Positions 40,873-49,825 of a DNA stretch of 64,000 nt are shown here, in pieces. The first letter of the stretch is position 1. Each line of letters opens with the position of its first letter. The translations under genes were made by a program, and so were the position numbers. The stretch is from Flavobacterium omnivorum (GTDB lineage: Bacteria > Bacteroidota > Bacteroidia > Flavobacteriales > Flavobacteriaceae), in the NCBI RefSeq assembly GCF_900099915.1, contig NZ_FNDB01000008.1:1-64000 (forward strand), in the 5' to 3' direction. A model generated the notes under the pieces. The model did not search any database. It was not told the origin of the DNA and saw only the letters and a list, made by a program, of their open reading frames with translations.

Positions 40873-43140
40873 ATGCAAACTATCTCAGAAGCCGCCGCTT
40901 ACACCTTACGATTCATCAATCAAACCCAACGATCTGTTTTCCTCACCGGGAAAGCAGGAACGGGAAAAACCACCCTTTTACGGGAAATTATCCAAACCAC
41001 GCATAAAAACACGGTAGTTGTAGCACCTACGGGAATTGCTGCGTTGAACGCGGGAGGTGTCACAATTCACTCGATGTTTCAGCTGCCTTTTGGCGGATTT
41101 ATTCCAGATAATTCATCGCCCCAATTTTCTGAAAGCACCAAATTTGAAACCAAAGCTACGTTGCGTAGGCATTTCAAAATGAGTGGTTTAAAGAAATCGG
41201 TGATTCGAAATATGGAATTGTTGATTATAGATGAAGTCAGTATGCTTCGTGCTGATTTACTCGATGCCATGGATTACATGATGCAATCGGTACGTAAAAG
41301 AAATACTCCTTTTGGCGGTGTTCAAGTCTTGTATATTGGCGATTTATTGCAATTGCCACCGGTAATTCGGGATGAGGAATGGCGTACGCTGAAAACCTAT
41401 TACAAAGGAAAATTCTTTTTCCATTCGCATGTCGTGCAGCAAAATCCTCCTTTATATATTGAATTGTCCAAGATTTTTCGCCAGACCGACGATACGTTTA
41501 TTTCAGTTTTGAATAATCTGCGCAACAACCAGATTTCGCTACAAGATATTCAAACATTAAACCAATACGTAAAACCCGATTTTGATTTAAAAGCAAACAA
41601 AGGATACATTACATTAACCACACACAACAACAAAGCCGATTCCATGAATGCTCAGGCTTTACAAGATCTGGAAGGAAAATTAGTATGCTATAATCCTGCA
41701 ATAACAGGTGATTTTCCAGATAAAATTTTCCCCGTGGAACAAGAGTTGAAGTTAAAAGTGGGTGCGCAAATCATGTTTGTGAAAAATGATTTGTCCTTTG
41801 ACAAGCACTATTTTAATGGAAAAATGGGGATTATCAAATCTTTGGGAAGCCAAGAAATCCTGGTTCATTTCCCCGAAGAAAACAAAACTATAGAAGTTGA
41901 AAAATACGAATGGCAAAATATTCGTTATAAGGTAGATCAAACCACAAAGGAAATAGAAGAAGAGGTTTTAGGTACTTTTGTGCATTATCCCATTAAGTTA
42001 GCTTGGGCGATTACGGTGCACAAAAGCCAAGGATTAACATTTGACAAAGCTGCACTTGATGTTTCGCAAGTTTTTCTGCCTGGACAAGCATACGTTGCAT
42101 TATCGCGTTTACGCTCGTTAGAAGGGCTTATTTTGCTTTCTCCGCTGCGCATGAATGGTATTTCAAACGATCAGGATGTGATGGATTATGCGTTGAACAA
42201 AGCATCGGATTCGTTTTTAGCCAATGCGTTGAATTTTGAAACCAAAAATTTTATTCATAACTATTTGGTCAACACGTTTGATTGGAGTGACTTGGCTCAA
42301 GAATGGCGCAATCACCGATTCAGTTACAACGAAAGCTCTGAAGTTTCAGGGAAATCCAAACATGGGGTTTGGGCTAAAAAGCAATCGGAACAAGTAGATC
42401 AGCTTTTGGATCCATCCAAAAAATTCATTTCGCAATTGAACAAGCTTTTTGCTCCTGAAACAGTTGATTTAAATCATGTTTCGGAACGGATTCAAGCGGC
42501 TTTTAGTTATTTCTTGAAGCCAATGGATGACTTAGTTTTTGAAATTCTTTGGAAAATTGAAGAAGTAAAACGCATCAAAAAAGCTAAAATGTTTTATGAC
42601 GAATTGATTTTTTTGGAAGAGGTACAAACCAAAGCCGTGTTGCGATTAATGAAAGCCAAATTATTGATAGAAACCGTTGTGGCTGGAGAAACCATTTCGA
42701 AAGAGAAATTGACGTCTTCAGATATAAAAAATTACATCAGCCGTAAAACGGAAGCGATTCAAAATCAATTCAAAGAACTAAACATCATCTTGATTGATGA
42801 CGAAAAAGACGTGGAGCGCTACACTTCAAAAAAAGCAAAAACAACCGTACCCAAGAAATCTACCGTTCAGGAAACCTACGAACTGTGGGTAGATAAGAAA
42901 TCAATTGCGGATATTGCAACTATCAGAGTGCTGACCAAACAAACCATTTATTCGCATTTCGTCAAGTTGATACAAACCAAAGCAGTAGCCATTTCAGCCG
43001 TTTTGCCTGAGGATAAACTACAGGATTTGGCAGCCGCTTTTGCAGGATACCGCGAAGAATCACTTAATGCATTAATGGAAAAACACGGACAAAAATTCTC
43101 TTGGGAAGAAGCGAGGATGTATAAAGCGAGTTTGAATTAA
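40873..43140 (+). CDS. PIF1/RecD-like DNA helicase with C-terminal helix-turn-helix domain
   Basis: 755 aa. Walker A VFLTGKAGTGKTTLLREI (residues 20-37), VVAPTGIAALNAGGVTIHSMF, Walker B ELLIIDEVSMLRADLLD, FGGVQVLYIGDLLQLPPV and the C-terminal VHKSQGLTFDKAALDVSQVF and YVALSRLRSLEGLIL are superfamily 1B helicase motifs of the PIF1 group. From about residue 660 a helical domain (VQETYELWVDKKSIADIATIRVLTKQT) resembles HTH_40, as in RecQ-like flavobacterial helicases. Predicted 5' to 3' helicase, role in genome maintenance. Single gene, closed by a 20-bp perfect hairpin. Confidence 0.88.
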   Translation: MQTISEAAAYTLRFINQTQRSVFLTGKAGTGKTTLLREIIQTTHKNTVVVAPTGIAALNAGGVTIHSMFQLPFGGFIPDNSSPQFSESTKFETKATLRRHFKMSGLKKSVIRNMELLIIDEVSMLRADLLDAMDYMMQSVRKRNTPFGGVQVLYIGDLLQLPPVIRDEEWRTLKTYYKGKFFFHSHVVQQNPPLYIELSKIFRQTDDTFISVLNNLRNNQISLQDIQTLNQYVKPDFDLKANKGYITLTTHNNKADSMNAQALQDLEGKLVCYNPAITGDFPDKIFPVEQELKLKVGAQIMFVKNDLSFDKHYFNGKMGIIKSLGSQEILVHFPEENKTIEVEKYEWQNIRYKVDQTTKEIEEEVLGTFVHYPIKLAWAITVHKSQGLTFDKAALDVSQVFLPGQAYVALSRLRSLEGLILLSPLRMNGISNDQDVMDYALNKASDSFLANALNFETKNFIHNYLVNTFDWSDLAQEWRNHRFSYNESSEVSGKSKHGVWAKKQSEQVDQLLDPSKKFISQLNKLFAPETVDLNHVSERIQAAFSYFLKPMDDLVFEILWKIEEVKRIKKAKMFYDELIFLEEVQTKAVLRLMKAKLLIETVVAGETISKEKLTSSDIKNYISRKTEAIQNQFKELNIILIDDEKDVERYTSKKAKTTVPKKSTVQETYELWVDKKSIADIATIRVLTKQTIYSHFVKLIQTKAVAISAVLPEDKLQDLAAAFAGYREESLNALMEKHGQKFSWEEARMYKASLN

Positions 43141-43154
43141 GACCACTAATAGCT

Positions 43155-43199
43155 AAAACTAAAAATCCCTATTCGGTAAGAATAGGGATTTTTAGTTTT
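43155..43199. terminator. Strong bidirectional terminator (20-bp perfect stem)
   Basis: Positions 43155-43174 are perfectly complementary to 43180-43199 around a 5-nt loop, with AAAA at the left end and TTTT at the right. It ends both the helicase transcript and the SPOR-protein transcript, whose stop codon borders it. Confidence 0.9.
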
Positions 43200-44146
43200 T
43201 ATAAGGATTGAATCAAAATCCAAGCTTCTGGATTGTGCTTTTCATTAATTTCTTTTTTGGCTTTCTCCGCTTCTGAAAAAGTAGCGTAGCTTCCGTATAA
43301 GACAGGGAAATATCCGTTTTTGTTAGGAGCGATACGTTTAGCATCATATCCTAAACGCATTAAAATGCGCAACGTTTTGTTAGCGTTTTTCTCTTCTCTA
43401 TAAACACCTGCCATAATGTGGTACGGCATTTTTATTTCGGCAGTCGACTTTACAGCGAGAGTTACCGCTGGAACAGGACTTTCGATAAAGAAAGTAGCTT
43501 CTTGAATTTTGTTTTGTACTTGTTTTTGAACGGCAGTTTTAACCAGAATCGTTTCTGAGGCGATTTGGTTTTGGTACATTGGATAACCTACGCTACCTGC
43601 GATTCCTAATCCTAACACCATAATAGCGGCGTATTTTAAATACGGATTCGCTGTTCTGCTATGTTCAGGAACCATTGTGATGGTTGCTTTTTCTTCAATA
43701 GCTTCTACTACTTTTTCAAAGTTTTCTCTTTTTACCAGTGGAGAAACAAAAGGAGCCAACCCGAAAGAACTTATCAAATAATTAGTTTGATCGTAGGGAG
43801 TAAAAACAATGTTTTTATCTGCGTTCAAACGAAGATCTCCAACATTTTTTATAGAAAAAAGTTCGTTTTCTTCTAAGGCTTTTTTCCAATTAAAAACTTC
43901 GTATTGAATCGCGCTTACGGCATATTCATATGATGTTTTCTCCGCTAAAGCGATATGATTGGCTAATAAACCATCATTGTTCTTTAGATTCGCATTGAAA
44001 GCAATCATTTTTTTAGGAGGAGAAAACGAATTCGAGCTTTCGTTTAGTTTAGCCGATTGAATTTCGGTCAAAAAAGCTCCGAAACCCGGAACGGTTACAC
44101 ATTGATAACGGTATAAAAGCTGCGCGATGTATAGTTCGATTTTCAT
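43199..44146 (-). CDS. HU-CCDC81 and SPOR domain protein
   Basis: 315 aa from ATG 44146. An upstream TTG at 44164 lies before the promoter and is rejected. N-terminal HU/CCDC81-like domains (MKIELYIAQLLYRYQCVTVPGFGAFLTEIQ and ALEENELFSIKNVGDLRL, residues 1-125), one membrane helix (YAAIMVLGLGIAGSVGYPMY, near 172-191) and a C-terminal SPOR domain (YHIMAGVYREEKNANKTL and PVLYGSYATFSEAEKAKKEI). SPOR domains bind denuded peptidoglycan at division sites, so a cell-division or envelope role is likely. The -7 element lies only 5 bp before the ATG. Confidence 0.88.
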   Translation of the reverse strand: MKIELYIAQLLYRYQCVTVPGFGAFLTEIQSAKLNESSNSFSPPKKMIAFNANLKNNDGLLANHIALAEKTSYEYAVSAIQYEVFNWKKALEENELFSIKNVGDLRLNADKNIVFTPYDQTNYLISSFGLAPFVSPLVKRENFEKVVEAIEEKATITMVPEHSRTANPYLKYAAIMVLGLGIAGSVGYPMYQNQIASETILVKTAVQKQVQNKIQEATFFIESPVPAVTLAVKSTAEIKMPYHIMAGVYREEKNANKTLRILMRLGYDAKRIAPNKNGYFPVLYGSYATFSEAEKAKKEINEKHNPEAWILIQSL

Positions 44147-44151
44147 AATTA

Positions 44152-44159
44152 CAAAGTTA
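44152..44159 (-). promoter_or_regulatory. -7 element of the SPOR-protein gene, close to the start codon
   Basis: TAACTTTG on the minus strand with TTTTG about 18 bp upstream, a good -33/-7 pair. The ATG begins 5 bp downstream, so the transcript is probably leaderless. Confidence 0.6.
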
Positions 44160-44248
44160 TACAACGAAAATAGTTATCAAAATTTTATTCACAATTTTTA
44201 TTAACAATCCGCATAAAAATTTATACATTTCACCTTCAAATAATTAGC

Positions 44249-45349
44249 ATGAAAGAGCAGGATTTATTTTATTTATTGGCATTGCAAAGAATAGAGGGCG
44301 TGGGAGACATCATGGCCAAAAAACTGCTGACTCATTTTGGCTCTGCAGAAGCCGTTTTTAATACTGAGGCTGCGCAACTTGCTGGAATTGATGGAGTGGG
44401 TTCCATTTTGCTGAAAAATTTAAAAGATAAATCGGTTTTTGAAAAAGCAACTCATGAATTGGAATTTATAAAAGAAAATGAAATTAATGTCGCTTTCTTT
44501 CAAGACGAAAATTATCCAGAACGACTGAAACATTGTATTGATGGACCTCTTTTATTGTTTACCTCTGGAAATATCAATTTAAAAAACAGAAGAATAATTA
44601 GTATTGTTGGAACGCGCCAAATCACGTCTTACGGAATGGAGTTCTGCCGAAAATTGATTGAAGATTTAGCGCCACTCGATCCAATAATCGTAAGCGGTTT
44701 TGCCTATGGCGTCGATATTGTGGCGCATCAACTGGCAATGGAAAACAACTTACAAACGATAGGCGTGGTAGCGCATGGTTTGAACCAAATATATCCGAAA
44801 ACCCATAAAAAATATGTAGCTAAAGTGGAAGAAAATGGTGGTTTTATGACGGAGTTTTGGAGTTCCTCAAATCCCGATAAAGAAAATTTCGTTCGAAGAA
44901 ACCGTATCGTAGCGGGAATGAGTGAAGCAACGATTGTCATTGAATCAGCGGATAGAGGCGGATCTTTAATTACGGCGAATATGGCAAATGATTACAACCG
45001 TGATGTTTTTGCGGTTCCGGGACGTGTTACGGATAAATACAGCCAAGGGTGCAACAATCTCATCAAAACCCAAAAAGCAAATGTTTTGACGAGCGCTGCA
45101 GATTTAGTGTATATCCTGAATTGGGATATTCAGAAAGACGCCAAACCGGTACAAAAACAATTGTTTGTCACTCTTGATGATGATGAACAAAAAGTGTATG
45201 ATTACCTCTTAAAAACAGGGAAAGAATTGATGGATATTATTGCTTTGCGTTGTGATTTCCCCATCTACAAAATCTCAGGAATGCTGTTGAATATGGAATT
45301 GAAAGGCGTGATACGACCGTTACCAGGGAAATTGTTTGAGGCGATATAA
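44249..45349 (+). CDS. dprA: DNA-processing protein DprA
   Basis: 366 aa. An N-terminal helix-hairpin-helix-like part (LLALQRIEGVGDIMAKKLLTHFGSAEAVF) is followed by the Rossmann DprA core: ISIVGTRQITSYGMEF, IVSGFAYGVDIVAHQLAM, GVVAHGLNQIYP, NRIVAGMSEATIVIESADRGGSLITA and NRDVFAVPGRV. A C-terminal winged helix (KVYDYLLKTGKELMDIIALRC) closes it. It loads RecA on incoming single-stranded DNA in natural transformation, so competence is possible. Separated from convergent trpS by a palindromic hairpin. Confidence 0.95.
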   Translation: MKEQDLFYLLALQRIEGVGDIMAKKLLTHFGSAEAVFNTEAAQLAGIDGVGSILLKNLKDKSVFEKATHELEFIKENEINVAFFQDENYPERLKHCIDGPLLLFTSGNINLKNRRIISIVGTRQITSYGMEFCRKLIEDLAPLDPIIVSGFAYGVDIVAHQLAMENNLQTIGVVAHGLNQIYPKTHKKYVAKVEENGGFMTEFWSSSNPDKENFVRRNRIVAGMSEATIVIESADRGGSLITANMANDYNRDVFAVPGRVTDKYSQGCNNLIKTQKANVLTSAADLVYILNWDIQKDAKPVQKQLFVTLDDDEQKVYDYLLKTGKELMDIIALRCDFPIYKISGMLLNMELKGVIRPLPGKLFEAI

Positions 45350-45359
45350 ATGATAATAG

Positions 45360-45407
45360 ACCGCAGATTTACAGATTTTAAGTATTCATAATCTGCGAAT
45401 CTGCGGT
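45360..45407. terminator. Bidirectional hairpin between dprA and trpS
   Basis: ACCGCAGATT (45360-45369) pairs with AATCTGCGGT (45398-45407), with an inner CAGATT / AATCTG pair. No long T-run follows, so termination is inferred from the arms and the convergent context. Confidence 0.55.
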
Positions 45408-45423
45408 TAATTTATAGTTATTA

Positions 45424-46398
45424 TTACACCTCAAACCCCAGTTTTTCTCTCACTCTTCCTAAAACGCCATTGGCAACTGCCGAAGCTTTCTCAGCACCAA
45501 TTTTCAAAAGCGCATCTACTTCAACAAGGTTATTGATGTAGTAATTGTATTTTTCTCTTTCGGTTTTGAATGTTTCTGTTATCAACTCAAATAAGGCTTG
45601 TTTGGCGTGTCCGTAACCATAATTTCCACCTAAATAATTGGCAGTCATGGATGCTATTTGTTCTTCATTTGCCAAAAGGGCGTAAATAGCAAAAGCATTG
45701 CACGTCTCTGGATTTTTAGGATCTTCAAGCGGCGTACTATCGGTTTCTATGCTCATCACTTGCTTGCGCAAGGCTTTATCGTCTAGAAAAACATTGATTA
45801 TATTATTGGCTGATTTACTCATTTTTCCACCATTGGTTCCTGAAATTAGTAAGCCGTCTTGTTGTACAATCGCTTCTGGAATTACAAAAGTTTCTCCCAT
45901 TTGGTGGTTAAAACGGGAAGCCACATCGCGAGTGATTTCTAAATGTTGCAATTGGTCTTTTCCTACGGGCACAAATTCCGCATCATATAATAAAATATCA
46001 GCAGCCATAAGCATTGGATAGGAAAACAATCCGGCATTAACGTCCTCTAAACGGTCTGCTTTGTCTTTGAAAGAATGCGCTAATGTCAACCGTTGGAATG
46101 GAAAAAAACAACTTAAATACCAAGACAATTCCGCTGTTTGTGGCACGTCTGATTGTCTGTAGAAAACTACTTTGTTTACATCTAAACCACAAGCCAACCA
46201 AGCGGCAGCAGTGCTGTACGTATTGTTTCGTAAGGTTTCACCGTTTTTTATTTGCGTGATCGAATGTAAATCAGCAATGAAAAGAAACGATTCGTTTTCA
46301 GGTTTATTCGATAATGCTATTGCGGGAATGATTGCGCCAAGTAAGTTTCCTAAATGTGGTGTTCCAGTACTTTGAACGCCTGTAAGTATTTTTGCCAT
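45424..46398 (-). CDS. trpS: Tryptophanyl-tRNA synthetase
   Basis: 324 aa from ATG 46398 (MAKILTGVQSTGTPHLGNLLGA). The frame extends 41 codons upstream to 46521, but those residues have no family similarity I recognise and the length would be unusual. HIGH-type motif TGTPHLGNLLGA, the substrate part FLFIADLHSIT and KMSKS motif GGKMSKSANNIINVFLD are intact. It charges tRNA-Trp. Single gene; neighbouring minus-strand genes are unrelated. Length fits bacterial TrpRS. Confidence 0.95.
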   Translation of the reverse strand: MAKILTGVQSTGTPHLGNLLGAIIPAIALSNKPENESFLFIADLHSITQIKNGETLRNNTYSTAAAWLACGLDVNKVVFYRQSDVPQTAELSWYLSCFFPFQRLTLAHSFKDKADRLEDVNAGLFSYPMLMAADILLYDAEFVPVGKDQLQHLEITRDVASRFNHQMGETFVIPEAIVQQDGLLISGTNGGKMSKSANNIINVFLDDKALRKQVMSIETDSTPLEDPKNPETCNAFAIYALLANEEQIASMTANYLGGNYGYGHAKQALFELITETFKTEREKYNYYINNLVEVDALLKIGAEKASAVANGVLGRVREKLGFEV

Positions 46399-46648
46399 TG
46401 TATTTTTTTCTTCCACGCAAAGTTCGTAAAGTTTTTCATTTTTTACCGCAAATTCGCAAATTTTAAAAATCAACGATTTCCAACTAGCATTCGCAAAATT
46501 TTCTTTTGAGTCATAAGTCATATAAGTCGATAAAACCGTAATGAATTTGAAAAACCGAAATAAAATTAACCGACAATTTAAAAACGTATATGACTTTTAT
46601 GTTTAAAAAAACATCGAAAATTTATACTCATGATAACTTCTGATTTCT

Positions 46649-46656
46649 TACTTTTG
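46649..46656 (+). promoter_or_regulatory. -7 element directly before the first plsC-type gene
   Basis: TACTTTTG matches TAnnTTTG and ends 5 bp before ATG 46662. As with the SPOR gene, the transcript would be leaderless. Confidence 0.5.
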
Positions 46657-46661
46657 AACTT

Positions 46662-47423
46662 ATGAGAGGATTGAAAATTATTTTTTGGGTACTGTGGCGG
46701 GTGTGGTTTTATATTTTAATGACCATTCCTATATTGGTGATGTTTCCCTTTCTGGTATTGTCTATTTTAACGGAAAACGGCTATCCTTATTTTTTTAAGA
46801 TGGCTCGTATCTGGGCAAAATTCATTCTTTTCGGTATGGGTTTTTATTATAAGATAGATAAAAGCCAAGAGATGGAATACCAAAAAAGTTACATGATTGT
46901 TGCCAATCACACCTCAATGGCTGATATTATGTTGATGCTTGCCCTAACAAGAAATCCGTTTGTTTTTGTGGGTAAAAAAGAATTGTCAAAAATTCCTTTG
47001 TTTGGATTTTTCTATAAAAGAACCTGTATTTTAGTGGATAGAAGTTCTTCCAAGAGCAGACTGGAAGTTTTTAACCGCGCTCAAAAAAGAATCAATCAAG
47101 GATTAAGCATTTGTATTTTCCCCGAAGGTGGCGTTCCGGATGATGAATCCGTAGTATTGGATACTTTTAAAGACGGTGCTTTTCGCTTGGCGATAGAACA
47201 TGAAATTCCTATTGTTCCCATTACTTTTGCCGATAACAAAAAGAGATTTTCCTATACTTTCTTCAGCGGAAGCCCAGGAATTATGCGTGTCAAAATGCAT
47301 TCACACGTAGAAACTTTAGGAAAAACGGGTGTTGACCGCAAAGAAATTCGTGAAGAAGTGCGCGACATCATACACAATCAACTCATAGCTTTCGATTCTG
47401 ATCCAATTAAAAGCCATAGCTGA
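46662..47423 (+). CDS. Lysophospholipid acyltransferase (PlsC family)
   Basis: 253 aa. An N-terminal membrane helix (FYILMTIPILVMFPFLVLSIL) and the acyltransferase blocks: NHTSMADIMLML (H-x4-D catalytic motif, about residue 82), VGKKELSKIPLFGFFYKRTCILVDR, and FPEGGVPDDESVVLDTFKDGAF (block III, E-G). It transfers an acyl group to lysophosphatidic acid or a similar lysolipid at the inner membrane. A second PlsC gene is at 61985. It overlaps the convergent OMP/anti-sigma gene by 17 bp. Confidence 0.88.
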   Translation: MRGLKIIFWVLWRVWFYILMTIPILVMFPFLVLSILTENGYPYFFKMARIWAKFILFGMGFYYKIDKSQEMEYQKSYMIVANHTSMADIMLMLALTRNPFVFVGKKELSKIPLFGFFYKRTCILVDRSSSKSRLEVFNRAQKRINQGLSICIFPEGGVPDDESVVLDTFKDGAFRLAIEHEIPIVPITFADNKKRFSYTFFSGSPGIMRVKMHSHVETLGKTGVDRKEIREEVRDIIHNQLIAFDSDPIKSHS

Positions 47424-48834
47424 TTCCAGAGTACAAACCAATGAATAATGGCTTGAAGTTGCCAGAATTGCTTGAAAACGTATTAACTTGGTACTTGAGC
47501 ATGGGTTCAAAATTGATTTGGAACGACTTTACAATTTTGTATTTAAATCCAAAACCAACATTAGTGCTAAAATGAATTTGGTTTAAATTAGTGGCCTCAC
47601 CTAATTTTAGATTCGTTTCCTCTGATACCAGCGATATTTTATTTTGGTTAAGAAACAAGGTGCTTACTCCTCCGATAATATTAATTCCAAACTTCTTATC
47701 TAAAACGGAATATGAAAGTTCCAAAGGAACTTCATAATAGCCCATTTTCTGGTTTAATGCACCCGTATTTGTTTTTTGTATATCTTTTTCGAACGTAGAT
47801 AACATGCTTAAAGTAGCTTCATTATTAATTTCTATTAAAGCAGTTGAAGTGTAAGCAATATTCGCCAGATTATTGTTGGTCAAGCCTGTTGAGTATATAA
47901 TGTTATTTGTGTTATAACCCAATGAAAGTTTGTTTATCCCAGAACGCAAGGCTATTTTCTTAGAAACGGCATAATGGATTCCTACGCCAAAACTTAAGCT
48001 GTTTTCTGCTGTTTTTTGGTTTTCTGAAAATTGTGCATCAATAGCGGAACCACCTGAATTTGAGTTCAAATAAACAGCCGCGATGTTAGGTGTAATTTGC
48101 CATTTGTCCTGCTGGGGTATCTTTACAACCTCTTTTTTTTGATCGGTTTTCTTTTTAAGAATTTCATCTAATTCGTTTGGAATTGCACTAGCAATTGAGG
48201 GTTCTTTTTTAGTGTTTAGTAAAGCAATTCTAGTGTTTTCAAGGGCAGTTATACTCGTTTTTTCTAGCTGTAGTTGTTGGCTTTTCTCAAATAGGTCGTC
48301 TGTTTTTGCCTTGGTGACAGCTCTAGCTTTTTGGTTTTCAAGCGTTGTTGCGGGATGTTTTAGCGACAAATTATTTGTTTGCAAATAAACAACAGCTTCC
48401 TTTTGATTTTTTTCTTTGTTCGAATTAATTTTAAATCCAGTAGTATTTATACTCTCTTTTTCGTTTGATTGCTTTGTTTTACTCGTATTTTCGACTACTT
48501 GAGGAGTTGTTTTTGTGTCAAATGAAGGTTGCTCTTTTATGGATTTATTAGGGATAGATTCCTTTTCATTTACGTTGGTCTTTGGAACTTTTGATTCGAT
48601 AACCACTGGATTATTAGTTTTAATTTTGTCGTTTATAATAGTATTTAATGCAAATATCCCCATAAGAAAAGTCGCTGCAATGCCGGAGAATTTTATCCAG
48701 AGCGGCAGTACTTTTCGGCTCTTCTTTTCATTCAAAGCTGTTTGGATATTTTTCCAAACTTGCTCATTCGGATTGGATTCAAAATCTTTGAATTGCTCCT
48801 GAAAAAACCGGTCTATATTTTTTTTATCGTTCAT
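47407..48834 (-). CDS. Anti-sigma-like membrane protein with C-terminal beta-barrel-like domain
   Basis: 475 aa. The N-terminus MNDKKNIDRFFQEQFKDFE with NEQVWKNIQTALNEKKSRK resembles the cytoplasmic start of anti-ECF-sigma proteins, followed by a helix (LWIKFSGIAATFLMGIFALNTI, residues 45-66). A long low-complexity Thr/Lys/Asn region (70-235) leads to an outer-membrane-barrel-like C-terminus (LSFGVGIHYAVSKKIALRSGINKLSLGYN ... FIGLYSGISYGF, ending in Phe). It directly follows an ECF sigma gene (8-bp gap), so a regulator role is likely. Confidence 0.65.
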   Translation of the reverse strand: MNDKKNIDRFFQEQFKDFESNPNEQVWKNIQTALNEKKSRKVLPLWIKFSGIAATFLMGIFALNTIINDKIKTNNPVVIESKVPKTNVNEKESIPNKSIKEQPSFDTKTTPQVVENTSKTKQSNEKESINTTGFKINSNKEKNQKEAVVYLQTNNLSLKHPATTLENQKARAVTKAKTDDLFEKSQQLQLEKTSITALENTRIALLNTKKEPSIASAIPNELDEILKKKTDQKKEVVKIPQQDKWQITPNIAAVYLNSNSGGSAIDAQFSENQKTAENSLSFGVGIHYAVSKKIALRSGINKLSLGYNTNNIIYSTGLTNNNLANIAYTSTALIEINNEATLSMLSTFEKDIQKTNTGALNQKMGYYEVPLELSYSVLDKKFGINIIGGVSTLFLNQNKISLVSEETNLKLGEATNLNQIHFSTNVGFGFKYKIVKSFQINFEPMLKYQVNTFSSNSGNFKPLFIGLYSGISYGF

Positions 48835-48842
48835 TTTGTCGC

Positions 48843-49385
48843 CTACTTTGTTTTAATTCGGGAATAATTTTCAATTTTTTCTTTTAAAATCATCCGAGCT
48901 CTGGCGAGATTGGATTTAGTTGTCCCAGTGGTTATTTTAAGCATTTCTGCGACCTCTTTATGGGAATACCCATCCAAGACGTAAAGATTGAAAACCAGGC
49001 GGTATTGATCTGGCAATTCCTGAATAATCTGCATTAAATAATCAATAGAGATGTTCTCATCATCGATTTCAACTTCTTCGTCAGTAACAGTGTCATCTAC
49101 TATCTCCATAAACCGAACGTCTCTAAATTTTTGAAGGGCATTGTTAATTATTATTCTCTTTGCCCAACCTTCGAAAGAGCCTTTAAAATTGAATTGTTTT
49201 ATTTTGTCATAAATAATTAAAAAACCATCTTGTAAATTGTCTTCTGCGTCGGCATAGTTAATGGAGTATTTTAGGCAAACTCCAAATAGTTTTTTAGAAA
49301 ATAGCTGGTATAGTTGTTCTTGTGCTTTAGGGCAGTTTTTTTTACAGTCAGTAATTAATTGGTCTAACCCCACAATTTTAGTCAA
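48843..49385 (-). CDS. ECF-type RNA polymerase sigma factor
   Basis: 180 aa, standard ECF size. Region 2: DAEDNLQDGFLIIYDKIKQFNFKGSFEGWAKRIIIN; region 4: LPDQYRLVFNLYVLDGYSHKEVAEMLKITTGTTKSNLARARMILK with the helix-turn-helix. The linker is short and acidic (EIVDDTVTDEEVEIDDENIS). It is likely controlled by the protein encoded downstream (47407-48834) and preceded by a lipoprotein gene, so the three form one operon (gaps 3 and 8 bp). Regulon unknown. Confidence 0.93.
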   Translation of the reverse strand: MTKIVGLDQLITDCKKNCPKAQEQLYQLFSKKLFGVCLKYSINYADAEDNLQDGFLIIYDKIKQFNFKGSFEGWAKRIIINNALQKFRDVRFMEIVDDTVTDEEVEIDDENISIDYLMQIIQELPDQYRLVFNLYVLDGYSHKEVAEMLKITTGTTKSNLARARMILKEKIENYSRIKTK

Positions 49386-49388
49386 AAA

Positions 49389-49808
49389 TTAGTTAGTAAC
49401 AGGAACTTCCACTTCCTCAAAAATATTAACACCATTAGCGTCTTCTCCTTTGTAAAACTTGAAAATATAGGAACCAGTGTTGGTTACGAAAAAATTAAAA
49501 GAAACTTCTGATTCTGCTGGAAGGACTTGAGTGCACACCTGGTCCTTGTTTACGGCTGACTGAATGGCAATAGTTCGGATATTTAAATTCTTATCGTAAT
49601 AGATTCCCTGAAAAGAATAACAATCTGAAGGTCTCTGGTACTTCAATTTTATTTCATAGGTTTCTCCTAATTTGAAACTTTGAGGCAATGTATAGCTTGC
49701 TACAGGAAGAACTTCGTACGTGTAGTTAGGAAGATCATTGTCCGTACTGCAAGATATAAATGTCAATAGAAATAGGGTGAGTGTGATAAATTTTTTCATT
49801 TTTTTCAT
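49389..49808 (-). CDS. Lipoprotein of unknown function, first gene of the ECF sigma operon
   Basis: 139 aa. Lipoprotein signal MKKMKKFITLTLFLLTFISCST, lipidated Cys near residue 21. The mature domain is beta-rich and Tyr/Gln-rich (YTLPQSFKLGETYEIKLKYQ, FNFFVTNTGSYIFKFYKGED), perhaps an Ig-like fold. No family recognised. Three bp separate its stop from the sigma-factor start. Either methionine of MKKMKK could be the start. A palindrome lies 18 bp upstream (49826-49845). Confidence 0.75.
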   Translation of the reverse strand: MKKMKKFITLTLFLLTFISCSTDNDLPNYTYEVLPVASYTLPQSFKLGETYEIKLKYQRPSDCYSFQGIYYDKNLNIRTIAIQSAVNKDQVCTQVLPAESEVSFNFFVTNTGSYIFKFYKGEDANGVNIFEEVEVPVTN

Positions 49809-49825
49809 TTTTTAAGTAAATAAAG

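Noticed and set aside
46399..46521. 41-codon extension of TrpRS
   Set aside because: It contains no family sequence, and the standard length is reached from ATG 46398.
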